A stretch of 64,000 nucleotides of DNA from Corbicula japonica (GCA_038501625.1 JAZAYU010000200.1:310001-374000); one strand, 5' to 3'; shown: positions 45,819-57,555, counted from the first letter of the stretch. Numbers and translations are program-made. The notes: generated by a model from the letters alone, not told the origin.

Positions 45819-46900
45819 TTTCTTAATACAGAAAATCACTTAATACGCGTTTCCTTTATTTTAAAAATAGCAATCACGTTTTCTCAAAATTCACATTCCT
45901 TTTCTCGTCTTTCATAACTAAAGTCATCTTCGCAGTGACTGCAACAGTTTGATTTAAACAATCACTGCTGGGGGCCGCGTTTACAGCCACTCGTATAGCA
46001 AAGATCATTTCTACACTAGTTGGCCCCGTTTATCACTGGTCTGTTATCGGACAAAGTAGAAAAGGATTTGGGTAAAATGAACTACATTTCTTAAAGACCC
46101 TAATCAATTTGTGGTCAATTAAAATAAGTTTGTGATGTTGATTTACCCCGTGTGTTTGCTTAGCTTGATAAATGTCCATTCAGACATAATTCATTACGTA
46201 TTTATTCCATTTTTATGAGAGACCGCGTATTTAGCCGACTTCATTTATTTCTTTTCAAAGAGACGTTTTCTGACCTGATGGTTGTCGTTGGACTTTACAA
46301 AATTTTTAACCATGCAAAATTATTTTTGATATGCATGCTTTGTGCATAAATCATTGAATTATTTAATGTAAAGGAAGACAATCAAGTTCATTTCCCTATT
46401 CATGTAAAAGTAATTTCTTTTAAAACTAGTTGTTCTTAAACTGCACTGTAAAAACAGTATAATGAAACGGTTTTTGAATTAGCAAATGTGTTTTTAATAT
46501 GGAAAATTGACACTATTTTTAGAGATGGTATAGGTTACAAGGAAAGCACGCAGTAATGTTGGATAAAGCGAGATTTTGTAATTTTTGTGGAATTAACAAA
46601 CAAAATGTAGACAAAAAAGCTTTTGTAGAAAGCGCGAAGTCGAGTGCTCACTGAACACGCTGAATAACGTGAAGTACAAAGATGTTGGATTTAGGAGAAT
46701 CTAACTATATTTGTTGTCGATATCCAATTCTCGTACCGAGAACTATAGTTATCGACGATAACTATGGTCATCGTCCGAGAACAAGGGTTTCAATATTATT
46801 TATGGATGGTTATCGTTACCCTTGTTATTGTCAATAAAAATAGTTGTCGAGCTGATATCTATAGTTACTGGTCGATAACCATAGATATAGAGGATATTTG
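45819..46900. other. Region upstream of the ligand gene
   Basis: It would contain the promoter of the minus-strand ligand gene; I see no convincing TATA box at the expected distance. At 46690-46880 are nested short dyads such as ATAGTTATCG/CGATAACTAT. Confidence 0.4.
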
Positions 46901-46904
46901 TTTG

Positions 46905-47130
46905 TTTCTGTGAAATATTGATTTTATTTCACGATTGAACTCCAGAAACTGATATTTTCACGAATGGCTTGGCCACGAGTGAAACAGTTAGTTTTTGGTA
47001 TTCACAAGTGAAATAAAATCGATATTTCACTGAAACAAACAAATTTTCTATTTATTTTATGTTTTCTTTACAAAATAACCAGTAAAGCACTGAAAACTCC
47101 GAGTTTCTTGTTCCCTGTGGAGTGCTCCAA
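46905..47130. repeat. Diverged family G copy (G3)
   Basis: TTTGTTTCTGTGAAATATTG, GAACTCCAGAAACTGATATT, CACGAGTGAAACAGTTAG and AACAAATTTTCTATTTATTT parallel the family G hairpin and its right flank. A related piece at 47390 has AATATTTTTTTTATTTCACTG. Confidence 0.6.
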
Positions 47131-47957
47131 AAACAAAAGGCGCTTAACTTTCAATCATAACTAATGAAGCAATAGAAAACAGTTCTAAAATTCATATCAG
47201 ATTAAAGTATTTCAAATAGCCTTTCTATCACTATTATCGAAGGAAACTGAACAACAACATCTAATTTTAATAAAATTTACACCATTTTCAGAAGAAACAT
47301 CATGCAATCGATGGCGTAATAAGCTAAAAAAGTAGTACGGCAAAAATCAGTGAAAATAAAAATGGTATTCTACAGTTACAAAACGGTGGAATATTTTTTT
47401 TATTTCACTGAGAAAACTCTGTAATTCCATGGAAAACATCTAATAAATTAGATTAATTGTGCAATCCGCTTGCTATAATCTACATCTTTTTGTTTTCCAT
47501 GCCTAAATGAACACCATCAAATACCGATTCAATCCTTAAAAATGTCGCACTGGGACTGTATAAATAGCATATAGCGTTGGATATAGTTGAGGTAATATGT
47601 ACAGTACAGGTAAAACGAATGAACTATGTTCAAATGATTTTTTATTAGATCATATTTAAGATAACGCCAATCTGTCGTATGCTTTTCAAATTTGTTTTTG
47701 AGAAATTCAAAATGTTATAATTATACTCGCGCCATTGCGATACAATATGCTATAAGATCCAATTCCTAGCATTTTTTAAAAAGCTGCTAATCTTGTCAAA
47801 TAATACAAAATGGTCGTAAACTTGTGCATATTATAAGGAACAGATTAAAATAATTCTATCACATAGCAAACATCGCGTGTCAGTGATTATTTCTTTGTTT
47901 ATTTGCCTGGTTGAGATTATTATAATACTGAATAAAGTTAATAAACATTTGACACTT

Positions 47958-48113
47958 GGGCCCAAGGTTATAAAACTGAGCATGGAAACCAGTCTCAAAT
48001 CTCAAGCATCTGATTGGCTGAAATGGCGACCAGTCGCCATTTCAGCCAATCAGATGCTTGAGATTTGAGACTGGTTTCCTTACTCAGCTTTATAACCTTC
48101 AGCCTTGGTTTAA
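47958..48113. mobile_element. Family C foldback MITE, best copy (C4)
   Basis: The arms pair almost perfectly over about 70 bp from GGCCCAAGGTTATAAA to the centre GGCGACCAGTCGCC and back to TTTATAACCTTCAGCC. The 47-bp inner arms (GGAAACCAGTCTCAAATCTC inward) are exact. No coding capacity. Confidence 0.95.
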
Positions 48114-48326
48114 ATAACAAAATACAGTTTCAGTAGTCGATGAAAATATTTTGTCTATTGGCATATGCACAATGTCTGTACCAGGACGAATCTTACTGCT
48201 TTTTGGAATAAATGGTAAATCAAGTTTATTCGTAGATATTTATTTATTCATATAGTTCATTCAAGTTGAACTAAGTGTGAAACACTTTAAACAGAATTAT
48301 AAATTAATAAGTAAGTATTTTCCGGC

Positions 48327-48359
48327 CCTCTTATCATTTTACTGTAAAATGATAAGAGG
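48327..48359. repeat. 33-bp perfect hairpin
   Basis: CCTCTTATCATTTTAC is followed by a single T and its exact reverse complement. It is not part of any repeat family that I can see here. Confidence 0.85.
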
Positions 48360-49069
48360 TGCGGATAATACTTAATTATTAATTGTATATCAATAAACAA
48401 AGATCGGTTAGCAATATTTACGTTAAATGTAAACAAATTGAATGCTATTTTAATCATTGTATAAAATAAAGTGGACAAATTATAAGTCATTTCGTTCATA
48501 TCTTTCATTTTGTTGTAATACTTTTAAAGCATATATCAGTTTAATTGTTTAACTTTAAATAATGATAGAAAACCTAGAACTTTATCACATACAGATCTGT
48601 AGAAAGAATTAATTCATACATGCGCTCTCCTAATTCATACATGCATTTCAAACTCATCTCAGTAGAAAACTGAACAGTCGAAATTTGCTCGTAAAAAATA
48701 ACTATATAATTCAACTGTTCATTTTATTCATTTAATACTTTCCGTTTGGGAATAAAATGACTGTTTGTCGGTGTAAAAACACTATTTCAACATACAAAAA
48801 ATTATCTACATGAAATATCGCCGATTAACTTTTTTTTTAACATTACGTTATATTCAACCTTTATACGTTTCTTTAGGGAATAAAATTGCCTTATTGTACG
48901 TCAATGTAAAAAGAAACTTATTGAACATACAAACAATAATCCGCTGTACGAGTATTAGTTTGAAACAGGAAGAGTATCACTTTTACTTTTTCTGATTATC
49001 GTAATACACTAAATACATACATGTCTTCGAATAACTGACGTTATTCCTTAAAGTGACGTTATAAGGCTC

Positions 49070-49120
49070 TCAGCGTTTTTGGCTGTGCTGGGGCTCTGTG
49101 TTTTGTGAATGAGGCTATGC
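49070..49120 (+). repeat. Family S right-end fragment
   Basis: GGCTGTGCTGGGGCTCTGTG followed by TTTTGTGAATGAGGC. Only the last 45 bp are recognisable. Confidence 0.5.
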
Positions 49121-49639
49121 TGATATGCATGTTAGACTTTTTTTGAACAGACAGAACTATTTTGCTGAATAAATATATGTTGTACGATATAAAATGCGCG
49201 GAGATAACTTCAATTCATTATCTTCGGTAGTTAGTAAACCCAATAATAAAGACCAGATTTATTAAGACGCGGTTGACATGATTTAATACCAATTTTGATT
49301 GTGATTAAAAATGAAAGACAACGCTTTTGAATGCATCATGTGCATTTTCGTAAGATGAATAAATCATTTTCCCACTATGTATAGATTCATTTACAGGAAG
49401 CCATTTTGTCCGCGAGCAGCCGCATATAGTCATGTGATACCATCCTGATGAAGAAACGGAACATGTATAAAATAATTCGCATCAAAATTCAACTTTTGTA
49501 AATTGAATCCTATTGAAAATACGTGCAATACATGTGTATTTAAGCAAAATAGCTAACGCATTTCCACGTGGCATCAAAGTTGGCATAACATTAAATAGCA
49601 CAACTTTGTGGAAGGAGATGTACCTTTTACTGTTACTGA

Positions 49640-49870
49640 AATCATTAATACTCGTTGAGTTCTTATTTTCGTGGGGTACCTATTTTCGTGGTGTAATTAT
49701 TTTCGTGGATTTTGTGGGCATACATATCCACAAATTTAAAACCACGAACAAAAAAACTTTGAACATAAACGTTGTTTAGAAAATTGACTTCCGTGAAATA
49801 AAGAACCCATGAAATAATGTCTAACGGAAAACCACTAAATTGTATACCCATGAATAAAAGTTCTTAAGCA
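49640..49870. mobile_element. Probable MITE with TTTTCGTGG motifs
   Basis: Imperfect inverted termini (GAGTTCTTATTTTCGTGGGG against CCCATGAATAAAAGTTCTTA in reverse) enclose repeated TTTTCGTGG on the left and CCACGAA on the right. The layout suggests an old MITE. An open frame through it is chance. Confidence 0.5.
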
Positions 49871-49879
49871 GTATTTATA

Positions 49880-51055
49880 TGGATGTACATTTCAGCGATT
49901 TTTTGTTGTGAAATAGATCTACTAAGTCAATGGATAAACGTGTTCCCTGTTTCCTACGATTACGTTACCAGTAAAATCTCCACAGACTACGAAGGCTGTC
50001 ACGCTGTTTGTCAACGAATCTCTTAAACTGCCCATTTGACCAAAGCAGGTGGTATTCATCTCAATGAAGAGTTCCGAGACATACTATGTTTGCACAACAT
50101 AACAGTTTGGGTTGAATATCAGCAATCTTCGACAACCGATTGCCATGTTATAAATACTGGTTCGAAAGCCTTCGAACCACGCCCATGTGGCAGCACGTAT
50201 CCTTGCCTGTGCCAAAGAAGAGTGGAAATCAGCTCAAGTGAGCCACAACATTTATTTTTCCCCGCAAATTAAATTTATTGAGGGACATTTGTTTGATACA
50301 GTGAAATATTGGTACTATTTTACTGAATGACTGCCGTACTGGTCTGGTATTCACATGGTTTGCTCAGCTAGTACTGTTATTCACAAGTGAAACAAAAACC
50401 AACAATTCACTGAAACGAACAATAAAAAATAAATATCTAATAGATAGTGAATGACTTTTCTTAATTACCTTTTGTTTCCAGCATCCCTGAGTTTTCCTAT
50501 AGTCTTTTTCTCATAAGAGATTTTTAGACGGACAGATAAATCTGTATATACAAATATACTCAATACATTAATTGCCCAGAACGTCGATTTTACCGGAAGC
50601 GCAAATGGGTGAAAATAGTGCATTGTGTTAAAAAAAGTTTTCGTTTTTTTAACGTTACCAACATAAAACAAGTATCTCAATACGCTATACACACATTTAC
50701 CATTAAAAACCCTGACCGAAACACGATCTTCACGGTAAACCTGGTTTTATAAGTGATTTCGAAATGTCGGACTTTAAGTCATGTAAAAATATAGTGTTAT
50801 TCAAGAACACCAAACACATTGGCGGTTAAAGAAGTTGACTTGAAATAAACCATACAGCTTATTTCTAGCGGCCGGATATACGGTAGGAATTTACTATAAA
50901 AACAGCGAAGAAAACCGAGTTTAAACGGAATTTCGTGGTCCTGGCTTTCTCTATCGATTCTTTCGTGGATGAAGGAAATCAGTGTGGGAATAACCCTTTT
51001 TCAATCCTTTAATTTCATTCCAGATTTTTTAACAGCAGATAATCAAATGCTAGGA
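49880..51055. other. Mostly featureless; weak family G fragment at 50290-50430
   Basis: GATACAGTGAAATATTGGTA, TTCACAAGTGAAACAAAAAC and TTCACTGAAACGAACA echo the family G hairpin. Nothing else is recognised. Confidence 0.45.
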
Positions 51056-51059
51056 TATC

Positions 51060-51185
51060 TTCCTAGAGCGAACTCGCACCATCACGGCGACCAACTGTGC
51101 TTACCGGGACAACCCCCAAAAAGGTTGATCGGATAGCCTTGATAAAGTTACGATTTCATCACTGCACGACATTGGTAACATTTAC
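51060..51185 (-). repeat. tRNA-derived SINE copy (V4)
   Basis: Reverse orientation: GAGCGAACTCGCACCATCAC, CTTACCGGGACAACCCCCAA, GGTTGATCGGATAGCC and CACTGCACGACATTGGTAAC all match V2. The A box is altered (TAAGCACAGTTGG on the minus strand). The 27-bp minisatellite starts 26 bp beyond it. Confidence 0.75.
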
Positions 51186-51210
51186 ATGCGTTAATATAGC
51201 CTCATCCACC

Positions 51211-51609
51211 TCGATGTAATATGCTATACGAGCCGTCTCGATGTAATATGCTATACGAGCCGTCTCGATGTAATATGCTATACGAGCCGTCTCGATGTAA
51301 TATGCTATACGAGCCGTCTCGATGTAATATGCTATACGAGCCGTCTCGATGTAATATGCTATACGAGCCGTCTCGATGTAATATGCTATACGAGCCGTCT
51401 CGATGTAATATGCTATACGAGCCGTCTCGATGTAATATGCTATACGAGCCGTCTCGATGTAATATGCTATACGAGCCGTCTCGATGTAATATGCTATACG
51501 AGCCGTCTCGATGTAATATGCTATACGAGCCGTCTCGATGTAATATGCTATACGAGCCGTCTCGATGTAATATGCTATACGAGCCGTCTCGATGTAATAT
51601 GCTATACAA
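51211..51609. repeat. 27-bp minisatellite, 15 copies, nearly all identical
   Basis: The unit begins TCGATGTAATATGCTATACG and ends AGCCGTC. Copies start every 27 bp from 51211 to 51589. All interior copies are identical; only the last unit changes its end (ATACAAGC). 27 is a multiple of three, so both strands show long open frames with 9-residue repeats (MLYEPSRCN on plus, SILHRDGSY on minus). Such homogeneity points to recent expansion rather than protein selection. It ends 84 bp upstream of a lectin exon. Confidence 0.97.
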
Positions 51610-51865
51610 GCTTATACACATATGCTAGGTCTACAAGCTTTCTTAAAAGCAATCCTTGTCTCGTTATCTTTTGTGATCTTTAAATTATTTTAGGGTCGTA
51701 CACATGGAAATCCGACGCATATGATTGGGTGATCCAACCAAATAACAAGACATATTTTAATGCCGTGACAGACTGTGGAATAGCTGTGAACGGTTCTTTG
51801 ATAAGTTTCGCCAATGCCTACCAGGTTTTACTGTTCATGAACACAACCAATATCACAGGAGTCTA

Positions 51866-52559
51866 CACTCACCGGCATTTCTAATTACACACTTTTTATA
51901 GACGAAAATAACTATCAAAACATGGTGTTTATGGTAATTGGTTATAACGGGAGTTGTACCTGGAGTTGATGTCTAATCGTAGCACGTTACACGAAAATCC
52001 CCATTCGAGTTCATTCATGCGAGACGAAAATTTGAAATCAGCATTTTCCTCGTGCACACATGTACAAAATGTTAGGCAAGTTTGAATTTAGCCAAAATCA
52101 TTAGAATTCTAGCCAGAGATAAAAAGGCCGGTATAAAAACTCACAAAAAATGGCGCGTATGACTTTGGTAGAGAGAGCGCGTGCCGTTGGAATGCTCCAA
52201 GCTGGCACGTCAGTAAGACAGGTAAGTTACAATTCTTTACCTTCATTTTACTGCCCTTAAATTGTTTTAATTAGAATAACTACGGCATAACGTTGATATT
52301 ACGATGATCGAATACCATGTCGAGTGTACGAAAATGACGTAACGCGATGCACGTGACGTCATATTCGGCGACGGTCATTTACGCTACAAATGCTTTCACA
52401 GAACTATTTTATTGTGCAATTAGTTTAAGAATGTCAGTGCTATAATAATTCGCTGTTAAAACTTAATCCAATTACTTTTTTCAGATTTTAGAAAAAGTCA
52501 AATATTTTGATAGTTATTTTCGTCTATAAAAAGTGTGTAATTAGAAATGCCGGTGAGTG
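51866..52559 (+). mobile_element. Tc1-like element with 55-bp perfect inverted repeats, inserted in a lectin exon
   Basis: The ends begin CACTCACCGGCATTTC, are identical in inverted orientation for 55 bp, and are flanked by TA (51864-51865, 52560-52561). The 694-bp element retains only the first transposase exon (52150-52221), MARMTLVERARAVGMLQAGT SVRQ, which ends at a GTAAGT donor. This is a Tc1-type helix-turn-helix start. The rest of the transposase is missing, so it needs help in trans. Identical ends imply a recent insertion. Confidence 0.92.
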
Positions 52560-52799
52560 TACTGGTTAGGTAAGATAACTTAGCTTTAAATTAAATGAAA
52601 CCACGATATTACATGTACGAAGTATGAAATTCTAATTCGATTTCGTATTTTGTTTGAAATCGACTTTCAGACTGAGAGACATGTTTGTCAAATATATTTC
52701 TTAACATTTTCATATTAAAAAAAATTATGCTTTTTTAAAAAGACAAAGTACGTGTATTAAACTGTCGTTTTATTTCTCAACATTAAGTTTACAGGGTGG

Positions 52800-53112
52800 T
52801 GGTGGTGGGGGGGATGGAATCGCGCACAAACGTTACCGCTGGTGAAGCGAGTAAACTGTTCTGTCGGTGTTTTTTTGGTTGTTGTTTTATTTTTTTATAC
52901 CAGCGTGCAGATAAATTCAACACGCATCGAATTACGTTCCCCGTTTATCAAAGATTTTCTTCATATTTTACTAAAAACGAGACAAAGCTGACCACCTACC
53001 TTTCCGGGTCAAAATAAACATCGGCAGTACCGTCACCGGACGTTTGCAGAACACTTTTCAAGCTTCACCAGCGGTATAACGGTTGTGCGCGATTCCCTCC
53101 CCCTCGCCCCCC
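52800..53112. mobile_element. Foldback-like pair around 170 bp of unique sequence
   Basis: Left: GGGGGATGGAATCGCGCACA, then AACGTTACCGCTGGTGAAGC. Right, reverse complement: GGGAATCGCGCACAACCG, then TTATACCGCTGGTGAAGC. The arms are about 50 bp with several differences, outermost G/C-rich. It lies between the two lectin exons. Confidence 0.7.
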
Positions 53113-53883
53113 CTCCCCCTCTCTGCGTGGGGTGTAGTTACGAGAAAAAATATCGTAATAACTGTAAGGGCAGATCTGAAGGGTTTCAGTTTGGTTGCTC
53201 GAGCCCCGTTTACCGACAGCAATAATTAAAGTTTTACGAACCGGAGAGTTGGAAATTACTATGTAACTACACTGACTGCCTTATGCGAACCCCCTTCTTG
53301 GAAATCTTGCATCTGACTGTATCTGTATGTATCAGGGAAAATTCACAGTTTTACATAATGTAATAGTAAACATACATTGTAAAATTTGATAAAGTTCATG
53401 ACTTGTTCGATATTCAGAAGTCGTAAATCTTGAGCGCAAATGATGTGCATAAAGATGGCAGAAACTTTAAAGTACATGTTAAAGGTACATAAAGGTAAGC
53501 ATTTATATGACAAGATATGTTTTCTTTTTCATAATCATTCAGAAAAAAGCGGACCGAGTGGAAACGTGTGCATGGTAGTTATAAAAGACCACATGGTCAG
53601 CTTGCAACTGAGACCCTGCGACGGCGAAGCTTTCAGTATCTGTCAAAGAAAGCCTAACATAACAAGTGTCCTATCGGATCCGGTTTTCGTCGAAATGATC
53701 AGAAATATGACGGTTGGTCGTAAGACCACGAAAATGGCTTTGTCTAAACTAAGCAGCGCCCGTGATCCAGGGGCTGGAGTTAAAATTGTAGGAGGAACTG
53801 TTGGTGTGCTCTGCATCAGTGTCGTAGTCTGCGTCGTTGTCGTCTACGATTTAAAGTTGTGCGGGAAATGTAAGATTGGGAAA

Positions 53884-54110
53884 CCTAAAACACAGAATAA
53901 TGGGCGGAAAATGTTGGACTGGTAAAAACTAAACCACAGAATAAAGGGCGAAAAATACTGGACTGAAAAAACTAAACCACAGAATAAAGGGTGAAAAATA
54001 TTGGACTGAAAAAATCTAAACCGCAAAAAACAGGGCGGAAAATGATTGACTGGAAAAAATTACGGAATAAAGGGCGGAAAATATTAAACTGGAATATCTA
54101 TATCATAAAA
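53884..54110 (+). repeat. 43-44-bp minisatellite that includes the lectin stop codon
   Basis: Units contain CACAGAATAAAGGGCGAAAA followed by TATTGGACTGAAAAAACTAA, starting near 53891, 53935, 53978 and 54020, then degraded copies. The first unit encodes the end of the lectin-like protein (TQNNGRKMLDW, then TAA). Later units are out of frame with the gene. Confidence 0.85.
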
Positions 54111-54324
54111 AAGTTCGGAAAATATTGAACACTAAACAGCTGCCTTAAAGTGTGTCAATTTAAGACATTAAGACATCCACTTTAAAATGCACACATATGC
54201 GAGCTAAAGGATACATCAATTAACAATTATTTGCATAGAAAACTTTACAAATAAAGTTTTATTTACGTGGGCAAAGAAGTGTTATAACTTCAAATTCACT
54301 GATCTTTCCACAAAATCCACAAAA

Positions 54325-54540
54325 ATACTGTAAAATCATTTTATTTCGCGCGGGGTTTATTTTCGCGCTAAAGCAGGAGCGCGAGATTTAACTCCAGCGA
54401 AATTAAACCATTTTGCACTTTTTCTTTGTGTTTCTTCATTTGAAAATACTGTTACGCGAATTCATACCCCGACTTATTTGTTATTAACGGGTTTTGCGCG
54501 AAAATTTGTCCCCGCGAAATTAAATAAAACTACAGTCGTT
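54325..54540. mobile_element. MITE with TTTCGCG-rich ends
   Basis: Left TGTAAAATCATTTTATTTCG, then CGCGGGGTTTATTTTCGCGC. Right, in reverse: TGTAGTTTTATTTAATTTCG, then CGGGGACAAATTTTCGCGC. The middle has no coding potential, and the overlapping open frame (54478-54711) is chance. Confidence 0.7.
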
Positions 54541-54719
54541 TCCCACGAATATTATAAGCTGAACCTGATCAGACTGTGGACTTACGCGGTCCGAAACGTT
54601 ATTTATATGCACAAGAGTGCTTCTCTGATTGAAAGGGAACAGCTTAGACCCTGGTCAGACTGCGTGAATGTGCAGGCTAATCTGAGTCTACACTGTACGC
54701 AGGGGCCATAAACCCCATG

Positions 54720-55585
54720 CAATAAAATCACAAAATGGTGGCAAAATACTTATTTCGTATATAGATGATCATGGGTTGAATTGGGTAGGTATGTACCTCA
54801 GATTTCGGCGGTAGTAATAGCCATTTCAAAACTTATAAACTGTATAATATTATAAAAAATGTAATAAATCGCTGCGATGGAATGGTTTGTTAATTTGATA
54901 GTTTGCAGTTAGCTGAAAGTGTAAATTAATATCGACACCAAAGGAAAATTGTCTCAGAGTTAGTCCGGGACAAAACATTCTTTCCGTGGCGGGGAGGGGA
55001 TGGTATGGTGCGGATAGCGGCGGCAGGGAATGGGGTTAGACAGAAAGAGAATAAACTCTGAACAAACTGATTTGATTTTAATTAAATTTAATTGTATGTT
55101 GTAATCCGGTCGAGTTTAACAACTTAAATTTTCGACACGTTGCACATGTAAGTGGGTATACCTCAAGAAATATATAGAAAGTTGAACCACGTTCATTTGG
55201 TAACACTTACGGCTTTTTAAGTTAGTTAACTTATACTAGTCATTCATGATATGGAGAGATTATCATGATTATAAACAGTATGATATTACAGTGTCATCAT
55301 TCTCGCAATAACATAAACGAATTATAGGGCATATTGATTTACATTATTGTTTTCCGTTAACAATTTTTGACATAAATTACCAAGATATCTGGAGAGTTCA
55401 GCAGAATTGCACATACAAAACAAATCATAATTATTTACACAATTTCAAACAACACAAATGTTTTCATATCCTGATGAAAGCACTAACGTCGGGTTCAGTC
55501 ATTTCATAAGCTACTTTATCTTCTAAGTAGCAAAATATTATTTATGCGTGATATTAGTTCCTGACGTAATGATATGTTTGGGAGT
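54720..55585. other. No recognisable feature
   Basis: AT-rich sequence between the lectin-like gene and the RING gene. A G-rich stretch lies at 54980-55030. Confidence 0.45.
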
Positions 55586-55589
55586 GACG

Positions 55590-55844
55590 TCATCTTTTCG
55601 GGATAACTTTAACCGTCTCGAATGCATCGATTCCTCCCCAGACCGGAAGCGGTATTAGAACCTTGCAAATTGGACAAGGAAATAGTCCGTTCCTGCAATA
55701 TGTGTGAATATGTGCTTTCAAGCACTCAACACAGAACACGTGGTAACAATTCAATATTTTGGGTTCCTTGAAGCGTTGCCGACATATCGTACACATCCAG
55801 TTACTAGGGCCACGTGGGCCACCACCTATGCTTCGGTGCGCCAT
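55590..55844 (-). CDS. Short RING-finger protein (TRIM-type), 84 aa
   Basis: C3HC4 RING ligands are Cys18, Cys21, Cys33, His35, Cys38, Cys41, Cys57 and Cys60, in CTICRQRFKEPKILNC, HVFCVEC and PCPICK. The spacing and the following LPVWGGIDAF resemble the N-terminal RING of TRIM-type E3 ubiquitin ligases, which transfer ubiquitin from an E2. B-box, coiled-coil and C-terminal domains are absent: the frame ends at TGA after VIPKR. It is either a RING-only protein or the first exon of a longer TRIM gene; no good donor lies before the stop. Start: the first Met after an in-frame region without RING sequence. Bivalves have many TRIM-like genes; the identity of this one is open. Confidence 0.75.
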   Translation of the reverse strand: MAHRSIGGGPRGPSNWMCTICRQRFKEPKILNCYHVFCVECLKAHIHTYCRNGLFPCPICKVLIPLPVWGGIDAFETVKVIPKR

Positions 55845-55849
55845 CTAGT

Positions 55850-56670
55850 GTATAACCAGTCACACCGCCCTACATGTACAATGTACGCCAAATTCCAAAA
55901 ATAGCACACTCTTTGAATGAGACGGTAAACTTGTCTTTTAAATAATACGATGCGTTCCTCGCTGCACTATTTTACCACATGTATGAGGTAAAATAAATAT
56001 AGATATCTAAAATAAGTTCTCGATTTTGAATATTCCTTTTATATAAAGACCTTTAAATCCATTTTCAATGTATAGATTTTTAAATAATAACGTCTTTAAC
56101 ACCTAGTCTTTTGTTTACGACATTTTGATGCCTTTTTTGTAGGTTAATTAGTAAAGATCCATTAACATAATTTTACGTTAACTAATATTTGCAGTTGTCC
56201 CAATACTGTATTAAATATTTATAACCAATAAACGGTGCAATAAACGTACCTATCTCAATAAGATTGTTCACAGATAAAAAGTTAACGGGTTATTTACTTC
56301 TTTATTTGGAATAATTCTTTTCTACCCGTTCAGTAACTTTCTAAAGACAGATATTGATTAGCTGACTTGCGCTGAAAAATTGATTATGTTTGATATAGCC
56401 ATTTATAATATAAATTAATATAAGCGTTTTGATATAAGTTGATCTATTACACCATACTAGTTGCGTTAGTTCGTTGCATGAATGCAGTGGTGAGACATAA
56501 ACAATAAAACAAATTTATATTTATAATCCTGTTTTAATAAATTAATTTTATTTTTAAGACGTCACTGTTATATGGTGCGTCGTTTACGTCTTTCTATAGC
56601 GACTTTGACATTACATGCGATTACATCCTGAAATTTTATGTGAACTTACAGCATGGGCATATTATATTAA
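55850..56670. other. No recognisable feature
   Basis: AT-rich noncoding DNA upstream of the RING gene. A promoter cannot be placed. Confidence 0.4.
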
Positions 56671-57404
56671 CGTTTAAAGGAATACGTTCGGCTGCTTCTA
56701 ACATTTGTTTAGATGATTAAACATCTTTTGAATTTTCGTAATCAATCGATGACGACGAATATGATAATTGTAAAACTTTTTTTTAATTACACTGATAATC
56801 GTTTTTTCAAGCGTAGCATGAGCGCGGCCATTGTTGACATCTCGTTGTCTCGCGAGAGATAAAAGACGAGGAGTGACGTCATTTACACACTTCCGGTTCA
56901 TTTTGAATAAACGCAGAGATGAAAGCAGGCAAAATTAATTATATGAAAACATTGCTATTTGCGTGAAATCATTGCAAAGTAGCATAAATAGGAAAATTTC
57001 ACATTATAGTTTTAGTGTATTGTGTGTTCTTACCTTCTTATCTTACATTTTGCCCAAGTAATTGCATCGCTCACTATGTTTCAATAGACAATATGTTTAA
57101 TGAGAATGTTTGAGGCTCCGATCGCTTAATTGAAATATTTCCTTTTAGTATAAAATAACATTGAGTTTATGATTGTCCCCTCACGTCAGTTAAGATTTTC
57201 ACACCTTTTTAATATGTCACCCGATCTTCTTCGGAGCAAGCTAGCTAGTGAGATTATCGTATCAGTTAGTGGCTATTAACAATAACACGGGCGTGTTAAA
57301 ACTTGTACCACTCAGTGTGCAACATCAACTTTTATTTTCTAATTTTATAATTAGATTTAAGAAAGAAATATACAATTTTACAGTAAATGTTCGTATTGAA
57401 GTAT

Positions 57405-57555
57405 CGAGTTGCACTCGACCCCAGGCTTAGCGGCGTGGGGATTAATATGCATTTCAATTAATACCCATGAACAAGCTCAATCAAACCGGGCCTGAAACAT
57501 TTTCATATTTGTCAGAGTTTGATGGCTTTCAAATTTCCCTTTTCATCAACTTAAA
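57405..57555 (-). repeat. Family A copy nested in the long-TIR element (A10)
   Basis: GTTGCACTCGACCCCAGGCT, CATGAACAAGCTCAATCAAA and GAGTTTGATGGCTTTCAAAT keep the order of the family's left half in reverse. Confidence 0.75.

Larger units (their letters stand above)
51694..53925 (+). pseudogene. C-type lectin-like transmembrane protein, exon split by a transposon
   Basis: Exon a starts at 51694 (acceptor ATTTTAG, phase 1) and reads SYTWKSDAYDWVIQPNN, TYFNAVTDCGIAVNGSLIS and FMNTTNITGVY: the start of a CTLD, with four N-glycosylation sequons. At 51865 it is cut by a Tc1-like element. Read around the element, TAC continues TGG TTA G to a GTAAGA donor (52570), giving GVYWLG, as expected of a CTLD. 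Exon b (53543-53925, phase 1 acceptor) has VCMVVIKDHMVSLQLRPCDG and EAFSICQRK, the C-terminal CTLD cysteines. A membrane segment follows (VGGTVGVLCISVVVCVVVVY) and a short basic tail, then a stop. A further exon may lie between. Signal-peptide exons were not found. As the sequence stands, exon a runs into a stop 5 codons inside the element. Confidence 0.75.

Noticed and set aside
51202..51628. 135-139-codon frames on both strands
   Set aside because: They follow a 27-bp tandem repeat with identical units. There is no start context, signal peptide or splice site.
54478..54711. 77-codon plus-strand frame
   Set aside because: Its start lies inside a TTTCGCG-type MITE, and no family signature is present.
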